From the IMG/VR virus record IMGVR_UViG_3300025886_000023, positions 1 through 58,963 of that record: DNA of 58,963 nt; one strand, given 5' to 3'. The translations under genes were made by a program, and so were the position numbers. Positions 48,206 to 56,881 of this stretch are shown one piece after another. Source of the DNA: a virus. Below the pieces are notes generated by a model, which saw only the letters and a program-made list of their open reading frames with translations, was not told the DNA's origin and searched no databases. Within the stretch, counting starts at the first letter, position 1. Every line of letters starts with the position of its first letter.

Positions 48206-49460
48206 TCAAACTACTCTGGAGCATCGCAAAAAACACGGACAGTATTTTACTTCATCTGACATTAAAGATGAAGCACTATCATTGATTTCGTTTAATGATG
48301 ATGATCTTGTTCTTGAAAACTCATGCGGCACAGGTGAATTTATTGATTCAGCGCTAAAACTGAATCCCAAAATAAACATGGTAGCTTACGACATAGATCA
48401 AAACCTAATCAACCTTGTGAATTCAAATTTTAATGTTACCTCTGAATGTAAAGATTATCTATTGCTAGACCATAATGCGCAATTTGATAAAATCATTGGC
48501 AACCCTCCTTACTTTCAAATGACAATAGCCGAGGCTACTAAGAAAGGATATAAAAAATATTTAGATGTATGCTTGGGAAAACCTAACATTTACGCCATGT
48601 TCATTAAGGCGTCCATTGACTCGCTCAAGCCTGAAGGCGAGCTTGTATATGTCGTGCCCACTTCCATGAACAATGGAAACGATTTTAGGAAGTTAAGAGA
48701 GTATATTGTTGAAAATACTAATATTGAAAACATGATTCTTTTTGATGAGAAACAATTTGACTCAGCACAACAAAATGTTATGATCTTTCATCTTAAAAAG
48801 CTCCGAAAGGGCGAAGTAAATAATGGCAAGTTCATTTTCATACAGTCTGGTATTTCTATTTTCTCCACTGAGGCATCCTTTTTAGAAGACTGTTTCAAGA
48901 ACGGCAAGACACTAGAGGAATTAGGATTTGATGTTATGACTGGTAATGTTGTTTGGAATCAAAACAAACCATTGATGTCGAGAGATAACACCGATCTTGT
49001 ATTAGTTTGGGCTTGTAATTTAGTAAACAACAAGGTGCTTCTTGGCGTTGATAAGTTAAATCAAGAACACATGTTGAACGAGGAATTAAAACCCAAGCAC
49101 CAAAAGGGACAGTATGTTAAAAAAGAGGTAATTGATAAGGGCAAGACAATTGCCTTAAATTCAAAGCCTCTAACTAAAAAATGTATTATTGTTAATCGAG
49201 TAACGGGCGCCTCTGTTAATGCTAAGATCAGAGCAGCCATTGTTGATTTTAAGGGTAAAGAATTTTTTGTTGAAAACCATCTCAATTATATAACAACAAC
49301 CGACAACTGTAATTTTACATTGGAAGACCTGTATGTTCAGTTGATAAAGCCCGAGGTTACAAATTTTATTAAGAAATTAACTGGGAATACTCAAATATCT
49401 AAAAAAGAATTATTGAAATTAATTCCCATTAAAATGCCAAAAGAATTTGACAAAACTTAG
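48168..49460 (+). CDS. N6-adenine DNA methyltransferase of the restriction-modification pair
   Basis: This 430-residue enzyme transfers a methyl group from S-adenosylmethionine to adenine. Motif X HGQYFTS (residues 23-29), motif I LENSCGTGEF (49-58) and motif IV NPPY (112-115) come in the order of gamma-class enzymes. The C-terminal half (from about 250) is a target-recognition-like region. ATG 48168 is chosen because GGGGAG precedes it; the longer frame lies inside the nuclease gene. The 38-nt overlap with the endonuclease gene implies coupled translation. Confidence 0.8.
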   Translation: MANLLKISAEYYNQTTLEHRKKHGQYFTSSDIKDEALSLISFNDDDLVLENSCGTGEFIDSALKLNPKINMVAYDIDQNLINLVNSNFNVTSECKDYLLLDHNAQFDKIIGNPPYFQMTIAEATKKGYKKYLDVCLGKPNIYAMFIKASIDSLKPEGELVYVVPTSMNNGNDFRKLREYIVENTNIENMILFDEKQFDSAQQNVMIFHLKKLRKGEVNNGKFIFIQSGISIFSTEASFLEDCFKNGKTLEELGFDVMTGNVVWNQNKPLMSRDNTDLVLVWACNLVNNKVLLGVDKLNQEHMLNEELKPKHQKGQYVKKEVIDKGKTIALNSKPLTKKCIIVNRVTGASVNAKIRAAIVDFKGKEFFVENHLNYITTTDNCNFTLEDLYVQLIKPEVTNFIKKLTGNTQISKKELLKLIPIKMPKEFDKT

Positions 49461-49474
49461 CAGTATGTTATATT
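49447..49474 (+). promoter_or_regulatory. sigma70-type promoter overlapping the methyltransferase stop
   Basis: TTGACA (49447-49452), 16 nt, TATATT (49469-49474), with TG upstream of the -10. It overlaps the last codons of the previous gene. Confidence 0.85.
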
Positions 49475-49495
49475 ATATACATAAAAGGAGGATTG

Positions 49496-49618
49496 ATGGA
49501 ACACTTGATGAACTGTCACGGGGAATGGGTAATCTTGCTCAATGCCCTTTATGCTTTGCCGGTTGTCGGCATTTGGTTACGATGTAAATTAGCACACAAA
49601 CACACGGAGAACGAATAG
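49496..49618 (+). CDS. 40-residue single-span membrane peptide
   Basis: MEHLMNCHGEW, then a hydrophobic stretch VILLNALYALPVVGIWL, then a basic tail. It starts behind GGAGG right after a strong promoter, and its TAG overlaps the next GTG start (TAGTG), which strongly supports translation. Function unknown. Confidence 0.6.
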   Translation: MEHLMNCHGEWVILLNALYALPVVGIWLRCKLAHKHTENE

Positions 49619-50478
49619 TGGTTAAGAAAGACTTTTATTTAAATGGTGCCCATTGTGGCACCATGTATCATGGCGAGTGTCTTAAGCTATTATCAGACAT
49701 CGGTGTTATTGAAAAACCAAATCCCAAAAAGACTGGAGAAACAAAAATGTTTCCCTTTTTTGAGAGGAACTCGGTTGAGGTAACAGTTACATCGCCACCA
49801 TATAATCTTTGTAAAAGATACTCTGATTATAAATTATCAAAAACCAGCACATCAATGACTGAGAAGTATGAGAAATGGTATGATGATGATCTTCCTGAGT
49901 GGGAATACCAAGGTCAGCAACAAGCAGTTATGTTTCAGCTAATGAGGGTATCACGAAGCTCTGTGTTTTATAATCACAAGGTAAGGTTCGCATGGCACGG
50001 TAGAAATATTTATCGTACTCCCAACAATCTTCACCATCCAATGCATTGGCTTGACAAATTTCCAATTTGGTGTGAAATTATTTGGGATCGTTGCGGAATC
50101 GGTAACCCTTCCAATCGCTACCACACACAGGAAGAAAGGATTTATCAAATACAGAAACCCAGAAAGTGGAACAACAAAGAGCTTAAGCTCACAAACATCT
50201 GGCGGTTTCCTCCTTCAAGAAACGAAGGGCATGTATGTACTTTCCCTGAGAAGCTTGTTGAGAATTGTATTTTGCCTACAACCGATGAGGGAGACATCGT
50301 ACTCGACCCATACATGGGCTCAGGCACAACCGCCATCGTTGCTCTGAAACACGGCAGAAGATTTATTGGCATTGAAAAGGATGAAGAATATTTCAACTTG
50401 TGCTGTATGAGGATACAGGAAACAATTAATTCTATTGAAAAAAGCTTGACAAACATAAACCAACATGATACATTATAG
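49618..50478 (+). CDS. DNA methyltransferase, beta class (SPPY)
   Basis: This 286-residue protein begins with GTG. Motif IV TSPPYNLCKRY (58-61 = SPPY) precedes motif I VLDPYMGSGTTAIVALKHGR then FIGIEKDEEY near the C-terminus, the circular order of beta-class methyltransferases. SPPY with this order most often means N4-cytosine methylation, but N6-adenine cannot be excluded. No nuclease gene adjoins it, so it is probably a solitary enzyme that protects or regulates phage DNA. Confidence 0.78.
   Translation: MVKKDFYLNGAHCGTMYHGECLKLLSDIGVIEKPNPKKTGETKMFPFFERNSVEVTVTSPPYNLCKRYSDYKLSKTSTSMTEKYEKWYDDDLPEWEYQGQQQAVMFQLMRVSRSSVFYNHKVRFAWHGRNIYRTPNNLHHPMHWLDKFPIWCEIIWDRCGIGNPSNRYHTQEERIYQIQKPRKWNNKELKLTNIWRFPPSRNEGHVCTFPEKLVENCILPTTDEGDIVLDPYMGSGTTAIVALKHGRRFIGIEKDEEYFNLCCMRIQETINSIEKSLTNINQHDTL
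50446..50474 (+). promoter_or_regulatory. sigma70-type promoter inside the methyltransferase 3' end
   Basis: TTGACA (50446-50451), 17 nt, TACATT (50469-50474). It lies within the end of the preceding gene and drives dnaE. Confidence 0.75.
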
Positions 50479-50496
50479 ATAACAAAAGGAGAAAAC

Positions 50497-53400
50497 ATGG
50501 AAAGAATACCATTTGTAGGATTACATGCACACTGTGGGGTTGGTTCCCCATTTGATGGCTTCGGCTATCCAAAAGACCACATGAACTATGCTCATAGCAA
50601 CGGAGCCAAAGCTCTTGCTCTCACAGACCACGGTAATATGAATGGATTAGTCTATCAGGTTATGCATGCGAAGAAGATGCAAGCCGAAGGTAAAGACTTC
50701 AAGCCAATCTTTGGTGTTGAGGCTTACTTCATTCCGTCTGTCGCTGAGTGGAAAGAGCAAATTGAAGTGTTCCGAAAAGATAAGAAGCTTGCCAAGCAGA
50801 TTGATAAAGAGCAGTCAGGTACCACGATTGAGAACGAGGGTGCCTCCAAGGGCATCACGAAGCACGACATTAATAAGCGGAGACACTTGGTTCTTTTGGC
50901 TCAAAGCCAAACAGGTCTTAACAATATTTTTAAAATGGTCTCGAAGAGTTACACTGGAGACAACTTCTATCGCTATCCTCGTATTGACTTGGCTCTCCTT
51001 GAAGAGTATGGTGAAGGTGTTATCGCTGCTTCGGCTTGCCTTGGTGGTGTCTATGCTGGATGCTATTGGGAGAACCGAGACGAAGGCCCTGAAGCCGTAC
51101 TCAATTGTATGCTGAAGGTTACAGAAGAGATGCAAGCTGTCCTTGGTGACCGTTGGTATGGCGAGCTTCAATGGAATAATATTCCAGAGCAACACGAATT
51201 AAATCAATACATAATTCAGGTTCACGAACGAACAGGGCTAAAACTGATCTCTACCTGTGATAGCCACTATCCTAGTCCGGAAGCTTGGCAATCTCGTGAA
51301 CTATATAAAAGGCTTGGATGGCTTGGACGAAAGCCCGAGTGGGCCTCGATGGAGCTTCCTTTAACGGTTGATGAAGTTGGATATGAATTATATCCTAAAA
51401 ACGGAAATCAAATGTGGGATTCATATAAGTTTTACTCGGAGGCATGTGGAGTAACTTATAATGACGACATCGTTTACCAATCAATCATCGAGACTGCTAC
51501 GATTGCTTTTGACCGAATTGAATCTTTCTTACCCGATACTACTGTTCGGTTGCCTGATTTCGTCGTCCCTGCTGGCACTGACGATACATCTTATCTTGGG
51601 CAGCTAGCCTTTGAGGGATTGCTCTCGGTCTTAGGATCAAAGGGCATTAAACAAAACTCACCACAATTCAAGGATTATAACAACAGACTCAACTCAGAGC
51701 TTGATGTTATCAATGCTCAAGGCTTCGCTAAGTATTTCTTAACGATGAAAGCAATTGTGGATAAGACAAGCGAAGTTCAGCTTGCAGGTCCCGGTCGTGG
51801 TTCGGCTGCTGGTTCTCTTGTGGCTTATGCTCTTGAGATAACCCAAGTTGATCCCATTGAGTATGGTCTCCTTTTCTCTCGTTTCTTGAGAACAGACCAG
51901 ACAGATATGCCTGACATTGATTATGATGTCTCTGACCCAATGGTTCTTAAAGAAAAGCTGATTGAGGATTGGGGTGATGATGTTGTTGTTCCTATCTCAA
52001 ACTGGAACACGCTCCAGCTAAAGTCCCTTATCAAAGACATCTCTCGTCTGTATGAGATACCATTCTCTGAGGTGAATCCTGTCACATCAAAGATGATTTA
52101 TGAAGCAACTCCATTAGCCAAAGCCCGTCATGGTATCAAGGCCGGAGTCTATACTCCAACTCTCAGCGAGGTTATGGAGTTCTCTGAATCTCTTCAGGGG
52201 TTCTTCCGTCAGTATCCAAAGATTGAGAAGCATTGCCGTGACCTAGCTGGTCAGGTGAAGTCTTGTTCTCGTCATGCCGGTGGTGTTGTGATTGGTGAGA
52301 AGCTCAGTCAATACATGCCGCTCATCGCATCCAAGGGTGTTCGACAAACTCCGTGGTCCGAAGGTCAGAATGTTCGTCAGCTTGAGCCTATGGGCTTCAT
52401 CAAGTTTGATATCCTTGGGCTCTCAACTCTGCGAATGATTGAAGACTGCATTGAGAAAATACTTCGTCGTCACCACGGTGTCGCCAACCCGACCTTCAGA
52501 GACATAAGAAAATTTTATAATGAGAAACTTCATCCCGATGTACTTAACTTAGATGACCAAGCGGTTTATGAGAATATCTTTCACGATAAGAAGTGGATTG
52601 GTATCTTTCAGTTCACAGAGAACGGAGCACAAACATTTGCTAGTCAAGTAAAACCTCGTTCAATAATAGACATTTCTGCTATAACATCTATATACAGACC
52701 CGGACCTCTTTCAGCAGGGGTTGATCGGGAGTATGTGGAAGCACATAACAATCCAGAATCTGTTCGTTATTTAAATAACACAGTGCGTGAGGTTACACAA
52801 GAAACCCATGGCTTTTTGATCTTTCAAGAACAAATAGCTCTTCTTGCTCACAAGCTGGGTCGTAATCTAACACTAGATGAAGGAAACCTTCTAAGGAAGG
52901 TATTGACCAAGAAAGGAACAGGTAAAGGCCATGAAGTTAAAGAGAAGATATATCAAAAGTTTATTGATGGTTGCTCGGACAAGGGACTCCCAATTTCTCA
53001 AGCAGATAATTTATGGCAAACCTTTGAGTATTTCTCAGGTTATGGCTTTAATAAATCACATGCGGTAAGTTATTCAATAATTTCCTATCAATGCGCATGG
53101 CTTTGTAATTATTACAATGTAGAGTGGGTAGCATCCTTTTTGGATAAAGAACCCGAAACTCGTAAGGAGAAGGCCATAAATTTGGCCAAACAACACGGAT
53201 ATACCATACAGCCTCTGAATGTAAACAAGTCTCACCGATCTTGGGAGATTCTTGATGAACAAACATTGGTTGCTCCGCTTACAACTATCAAAGGCATGGG
53301 TGACAAAGCAATTGATCAGATACTTGCGCATCGTCCGTTCAACACAGTTGAAGAGTTTCTCTTTAATGAGAATATTGTTTACTCAAAGCTCAATAAGAAA

Positions 53401-53937
53401 GCTCTTGATGCTCTCTGTCGTGCTGGAGCGATGGCTGACCTGATTGATGATCGATTCACGGGAGACAAACACTTCTGGACCGCCACCTGTGTTGACCGGC
53501 CTCGCAAGTTGAAGAACCTTGCTGAGAACATTGAAAAGTATCGTCCCGAAGGAAACTTCTCTGATGATGAGCGTATTGATTTCTTGGCAAATCTCACGGG
53601 AATATTCCCAATGAACTTGGTTCTTGATGAAAATATACAAAGAAAGCTTGAGCAACATTGTGTTCCGCCAATCTCTGAGTTTGATCCCGAGCTTGGACTA
53701 TGCTGGTGTATTGTCCGAGAAGTCACAAAGAAAAAAACAAAGAATGGAAAACTCTTCTATGTTGCGAATGTCATCGACAATAACTCAGTAGAGACAAAAG
53801 TTAGATGCTGGACCGTAAACCCAGATAGAGATATACTCTATGTGAATCGCCCTTACATGATCAAGCCTCAGTACAATGAAACATGGGGATTCTCAACACG
53901 AGGAGCCCTTAACCGTGCTTGGGTTTTATTAGGATAA
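50497..53937 (+). CDS. dnaE: DNA polymerase III alpha subunit (family C, DnaE type)
   Basis: This 1146-residue replicative polymerase is close in length to E. coli DnaE (1160). The PHP domain opens the protein (GLHAHCGVGSPFDGF, LALTDHGNMNG). The polymerase core has GPGRGSAAGSLVAYAL near residue 435, the catalytic DMPDIDYDVSD near 470-477, and KFDILGLSTLRM near 635 with the third Asp. A helix-hairpin-helix region (TTIKGMGDKAIDQIL) and an OB-type C-terminal domain (LCWCIVREVTKKKTKNGK) follow. No proofreading exonuclease is fused, and none is obvious in the window. Transcribed from its own promoter. Confidence 0.95.
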   Translation: MERIPFVGLHAHCGVGSPFDGFGYPKDHMNYAHSNGAKALALTDHGNMNGLVYQVMHAKKMQAEGKDFKPIFGVEAYFIPSVAEWKEQIEVFRKDKKLAKQIDKEQSGTTIENEGASKGITKHDINKRRHLVLLAQSQTGLNNIFKMVSKSYTGDNFYRYPRIDLALLEEYGEGVIAASACLGGVYAGCYWENRDEGPEAVLNCMLKVTEEMQAVLGDRWYGELQWNNIPEQHELNQYIIQVHERTGLKLISTCDSHYPSPEAWQSRELYKRLGWLGRKPEWASMELPLTVDEVGYELYPKNGNQMWDSYKFYSEACGVTYNDDIVYQSIIETATIAFDRIESFLPDTTVRLPDFVVPAGTDDTSYLGQLAFEGLLSVLGSKGIKQNSPQFKDYNNRLNSELDVINAQGFAKYFLTMKAIVDKTSEVQLAGPGRGSAAGSLVAYALEITQVDPIEYGLLFSRFLRTDQTDMPDIDYDVSDPMVLKEKLIEDWGDDVVVPISNWNTLQLKSLIKDISRLYEIPFSEVNPVTSKMIYEATPLAKARHGIKAGVYTPTLSEVMEFSESLQGFFRQYPKIEKHCRDLAGQVKSCSRHAGGVVIGEKLSQYMPLIASKGVRQTPWSEGQNVRQLEPMGFIKFDILGLSTLRMIEDCIEKILRRHHGVANPTFRDIRKFYNEKLHPDVLNLDDQAVYENIFHDKKWIGIFQFTENGAQTFASQVKPRSIIDISAITSIYRPGPLSAGVDREYVEAHNNPESVRYLNNTVREVTQETHGFLIFQEQIALLAHKLGRNLTLDEGNLLRKVLTKKGTGKGHEVKEKIYQKFIDGCSDKGLPISQADNLWQTFEYFSGYGFNKSHAVSYSIISYQCAWLCNYYNVEWVASFLDKEPETRKEKAINLAKQHGYTIQPLNVNKSHRSWEILDEQTLVAPLTTIKGMGDKAIDQILAHRPFNTVEEFLFNENIVYSKLNKKALDALCRAGAMADLIDDRFTGDKHFWTATCVDRPRKLKNLAENIEKYRPEGNFSDDERIDFLANLTGIFPMNLVLDENIQRKLEQHCVPPISEFDPELGLCWCIVREVTKKKTKNGKLFYVANVIDNNSVETKVRCWTVNPDRDILYVNRPYMIKPQYNETWGFSTRGALNRAWVLLG

Positions 53938-53953
53938 AAACAACAGAATGGCC

Positions 53954-53981
53954 TTGACAAATGTTGAGGACATGTTATATT
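53954..53981 (+). promoter_or_regulatory. sigma70-type promoter before the NPPF methyltransferase
   Basis: TTGACA (53954-53959), 16 nt, TATATT (53976-53981), with TG upstream of the -10. Confidence 0.85.
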
Positions 53982-54005
53982 ATTAATACAAAAAGGAGGT
54001 AGAGT

Positions 54006-55013
54006 ATGAGAAACAATGTCAAAACAGGACATAAGAGTCAGCAATCATATGCCAATACAAGAACCACTGGTAAAGAGCAATACTATACCAATGAAGATGT
54101 GGTGGACATTTGCTTGGAAGAGGTACAGAAACATATAAACCTTGACGGTAAAACAATCTTAGAGCCATGCGGTGGCACTGGTGAATTTATAGAAGGACTC
54201 AGGAGATTAGGAATACCAGACAACAAGATAATCTCTTATGACATTGAACCAATGCACCCAATGGTAAAGAGAGGCAGCTATTTAGAACAAGATTTTTCTA
54301 AAATGGGAGACCTTGTTTCTATTACTAACCCACCATTTGGTCGGATGAGCAAACTGGCCAAGAAGTTCTTTGCCCATGCCACAACACACTCAGAGTATAT
54401 TTGTTATTTGGTTCCACGCTCTTGGAGAAAGTGGACAACTCAGAACTCTCTCGATGCCAACTATCATCTAATTGCTGACATTGATATGCCTAAAAATTGT
54501 TTCTATTTACCAAACAATGAGACAACTAAGAAAGATGTTCTTAACACGGTCTTCCAAATCTGGCAAAGAAAAGACACAAAGAGAACAAAGATAGCAGTAC
54601 CAGACAATGGATTAATAAAGAAGATTATACCTAAACTCACACAGCAAGAAGTACATAGAAAGATAAAGGAGACTCTTTATAGAAAAGTCAATGGACAATT
54701 TGAAGAAGTAAAGATGGATACATATAACCAAGTGGTTGTTAGAAGGCCGGATTATATAACAGGTGCGAATTTTCAAATAGTCCAATTCGGCCATTCATGT
54801 GGTGCCTGTAAAGACATCACAGAACATAGGGTCCAAGCTAAAACAACCACAATGTATCTTTATATTGATAGGGATGATGTCAAGGCAGCACTTAGAACAA
54901 TAGACTTTTCTAAATATTACAATAATGTTTCTTATGTAAGTGCATTATCAATTCAAGAAATTAATTATGAACTGAACGAATGGTTCGGTTTACCCAACTT
55001 TAAATTTAATTAG
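54006..55013 (+). CDS. putative adenine DNA methyltransferase (NPPF)
   Basis: This 335-residue protein has motif X-like KEQYYTNEDVVDICLEEV (23-40), motif I ILEPCGGTGEF (51-61), acidic motif II SYDIEP and motif IV TNPPF (107-111). Order X-I-IV indicates a gamma-type N6-adenine methyltransferase. The C-terminal half contains CGAC and beta strands and no recognised domain. Third methyltransferase in 7 kb; no partner nuclease. The protein could also be a catalytically altered methylase-like fold. Ribosome binding site AAAGGAGG. Confidence 0.72.
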   Translation: MRNNVKTGHKSQQSYANTRTTGKEQYYTNEDVVDICLEEVQKHINLDGKTILEPCGGTGEFIEGLRRLGIPDNKIISYDIEPMHPMVKRGSYLEQDFSKMGDLVSITNPPFGRMSKLAKKFFAHATTHSEYICYLVPRSWRKWTTQNSLDANYHLIADIDMPKNCFYLPNNETTKKDVLNTVFQIWQRKDTKRTKIAVPDNGLIKKIIPKLTQQEVHRKIKETLYRKVNGQFEEVKMDTYNQVVVRRPDYITGANFQIVQFGHSCGACKDITEHRVQAKTTTMYLYIDRDDVKAALRTIDFSKYYNNVSYVSALSIQEINYELNEWFGLPNFKFN

Positions 55014-55021
55014 GAGATAAA

Positions 55022-55441
55022 ATGAAAGTTAAAATTAAAAAATTAGATGAACGAGCAACAATCCCAAGCTATGCCAAGCATGGAGATGCCGGTATGGATT
55101 TACGGGCCATCCGTTTCCAAAGAGATTCAGATGGAAATTATGTTTATTATACTGGCTTGGCCTTTGAAATTCCCGAAGGATATGTGGGCCTTTTATTCCC
55201 GCGATCCTCTATTTCAACGACTTCTCACTTCCTTCGTAATTCTGTTGGAGTTGTGGATTCTGGTTATAGAGGCGAGATTATGTTTAAATTTGGTTATGGT
55301 AGTAATATCAAATCTTATAGGGTTGGAGAACGAGTTGGGCAACTAATTATTATGCCTTATCCTTCTATTGAATTTGAAGAAGTAGAAGATCTATCTGATA
55401 CCGAAAGGGGTGAAGATGGATTTGGCTCAACAGGCCAATAA
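55022..55441 (+). CDS. dut: dUTPase
   Basis: This 139-residue trimeric-type enzyme hydrolyses dUTP to dUMP, feeding ThyX and keeping uracil out of DNA. All five motifs are present: DAGMDL (23-28), PRSSIS, VGVVDSGYRGEI, RVGERVGQLI and RGEDGFGSTG at the C-terminus. Starts behind TAGGAG, 8 nt after the methyltransferase gene. Confidence 0.96.
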   Translation: MKVKIKKLDERATIPSYAKHGDAGMDLRAIRFQRDSDGNYVYYTGLAFEIPEGYVGLLFPRSSISTTSHFLRNSVGVVDSGYRGEIMFKFGYGSNIKSYRVGERVGQLIIMPYPSIEFEEVEDLSDTERGEDGFGSTGQ

Positions 55442-55479
55442 CAACACAGTCAGCGTATTATAGCTGAAAGGAGAACGAA

Positions 55480-55785
55480 GTGAACAGAGAACAGCGAAGA
55501 GCTAAAGCTAAGCACGAGAAAAAGTTTGGAACTGAAGCAAATGAAGAAGCAGCCCAAAAGGTTGCTCTATTTGGTAAATTGCCCGACGAATGTCAGGCTT
55601 GCTTAGCCGCATTCGATAAGAAAGATAAAGAACAGGTGATGTCGTGGAGCGTTGTAGTTAGAAATGATATTGAGCAAGTACGCTTATATTGTCCCGATTG
55701 CTGGCAAAAAGCAAGGGAAGTTGTACAGGCATATGAAAAAGAGAATGGTTATGGATCAAGAAAAGAAAAAAAAGATAGTATTTGA
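55480..55785 (+). CDS. small zinc-binding hypothetical protein
   Basis: This 101-residue protein starts with GTG behind AAAGGAG. The basic N-terminus MNREQRRAKAKHEKKFG is frequent in small marine-phage proteins; CQAC near residue 38 and CPDC near 71 may form one zinc site. It overlaps the next gene. Function unknown. Confidence 0.6.
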   Translation: MNREQRRAKAKHEKKFGTEANEEAAQKVALFGKLPDECQACLAAFDKKDKEQVMSWSVVVRNDIEQVRLYCPDCWQKAREVVQAYEKENGYGSRKEKKDSI

Positions 55786-56074
55786 TGATACAGATGTAAG
55801 ACATGCTCAATTAAAAATACGCCTTCAACACGACAGTTTAACACAGGCGGGTTTTTTTAGAGCAATTATTACAGGTTATTTAGATAATAACAGTAATATT
55901 GTTAATTATCTTGCTAATTATAAGGAAGAGCACGGTATTCAAAATAAGAAAAAAAGAGCCCGTGTTGTAGAGGAGATTGAACAAGGAACGGACCTTCTGG
56001 AAAAATTTGGTATTAAAGATGATGAAGTAGAAAGCATTTTTGATATGATCGCAGAAGAATTTCCTGACCTTTAA
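55751..56074 (+). CDS. putative small DNA-binding regulator
   Basis: This protein of about 107 residues starts at one of three close Met codons (55733, 55745 or 55751); 55751 is taken. VRHAQLKIRLQHDSLTQAGF followed by FRAIITGYLDNN has a beta strand and two helices like a ribbon-helix-helix domain; the rest is charged helices ending in IFDMIAEEFPDL. Such a small protein could be a transcription accessory factor in the style of T4 gp33, but there is no sequence proof. Overlaps the previous gene. Confidence 0.5.
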   Translation: MDQEKKKKIVFDDTDVRHAQLKIRLQHDSLTQAGFFRAIITGYLDNNSNIVNYLANYKEEHGIQNKKKRARVVEEIEQGTDLLEKFGIKDDEVESIFDMIAEEFPDL

Positions 56075-56127
56075 TGTCTTTTTCTACTTTTAGATAGTAT
56101 TTATAGTAAACCTAGGAGATTTATATC

Positions 56128-56796
56128 ATGGCTAAGAAGAAACTTTTAAGCGAAGCCCAAGTTCGCAAATTTATGGGACTTGCAAATCTAGATGCGAATA
56201 TGTCTTCCAATTTCATCAGTGAAAACTGGGGTGAAAAGGAAGATGAATATAAAAGACACGATGTTGACGGCGTAGAAAAGAAAGCTGGTGACGAAGATGG
56301 TCATTATAAAGACTATGAAATGAACGAAGAAGAAGAAGAAGTTTCTATGGATGTAGAAGCAGAAATGGAAGAACCCGACGCCGAAGGGGGTGATGATGGT
56401 GTCGATGTTGAACTTGATGAAGATGAAGTTACTGCTGCTAAAGCTGCTTTAGATCAAGTGTCAGCCGTTCTTGCTAAATTGCTTGGCGATTCTGAAGGTG
56501 CCGCAGATGAAATGGAAATGGACGCAGAGATGCCTCCTATGGACATGGATGTTGAAGCTGAAGAAGAAATAGAGCTTGAAGAAAAGAAAGACAAAAACTG
56601 GGGCGGAAACAAAGGCGACTATAAACGACGCGATGTTGACGGCGTAGAAAAGAAGGTTGGCGACAAAGATGGTCATTATAAAGACTATGAAATGGATGAA
56701 GCCAAGATTGTTGCTGAAGTTACTCGTCGAGTAGCCAAGCGACTTAACGAAGCAGTTCGTGCTCAGAAAAAAGCTAATAAGCTTCTGGGTAAATAA
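56128..56796 (+). CDS. acidic protein with duplicated motif, possibly structural
   Basis: This 222-residue, Glu/Asp-rich protein carries two copies of a 35-residue block (NWGEKEDEYKRHDVDGVEKK... and NWGGNKGDYKRRDVDGVEKK..., both ending GHYKDYEM) at residues 33-67 and 157-191, separated by an acidic stretch. The C-terminal helix VAEVTRRVAKRLNEAVRAQK is basic. Acidic-plus-basic layout resembles scaffold or head-core proteins. A GTATTTATAG motif lies upstream (56097-56106). Function unproven. Confidence 0.6.
   Translation: MAKKKLLSEAQVRKFMGLANLDANMSSNFISENWGEKEDEYKRHDVDGVEKKAGDEDGHYKDYEMNEEEEEVSMDVEAEMEEPDAEGGDDGVDVELDEDEVTAAKAALDQVSAVLAKLLGDSEGAADEMEMDAEMPPMDMDVEAEEEIELEEKKDKNWGGNKGDYKRRDVDGVEKKVGDKDGHYKDYEMDEAKIVAEVTRRVAKRLNEAVRAQKKANKLLGK
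56224..56328 (+). repeat. 35-codon internal repeat, copy 1
   Basis: Encodes NWGEKEDEYKRHDVDGVEKK plus the AGDEDGHYKDYEMNE tail. Partner at 56596-56700, with most residues identical. Confidence 0.85.
56596..56700 (+). repeat. 35-codon internal repeat, copy 2
   Basis: Encodes NWGGNKGDYKRRDVDGVEKK plus the VGDKDGHYKDYEMDE tail. Partner at 56224-56328. Confidence 0.85.
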
Positions 56797-56811
56797 ATCT
56801 TTAGAAATTAG

Positions 56812-56839
56812 TTGACAAAACACATAAGCGTGTTATAAT
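56812..56839 (+). promoter_or_regulatory. sigma70-type promoter with a hairpin at its start site
   Basis: TTGACA (56812-56817), 16 nt, TATAAT (56834-56839), with TG upstream of the -10. The expected start (about 56846) falls in the left arm of a terminator hairpin. Confidence 0.82.
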
Positions 56840-56841
56840 AT

Positions 56842-56869
56842 AAGGGTGGGATTTTTCCCACCCTTTTTT
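56842..56869 (+). terminator. terminator hairpin at the transcription start of the preceding promoter
   Basis: AAGGGTGGGA / TCCCACCCTT closes a TTTT loop and continues into a T run (56864-56869), then TTGGAGG and the 56882 start. It terminates the upstream unit and also forms the 5' leader of the downstream one. Confidence 0.75.
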
Positions 56870-56881
56870 ATTGGAGGAAAA

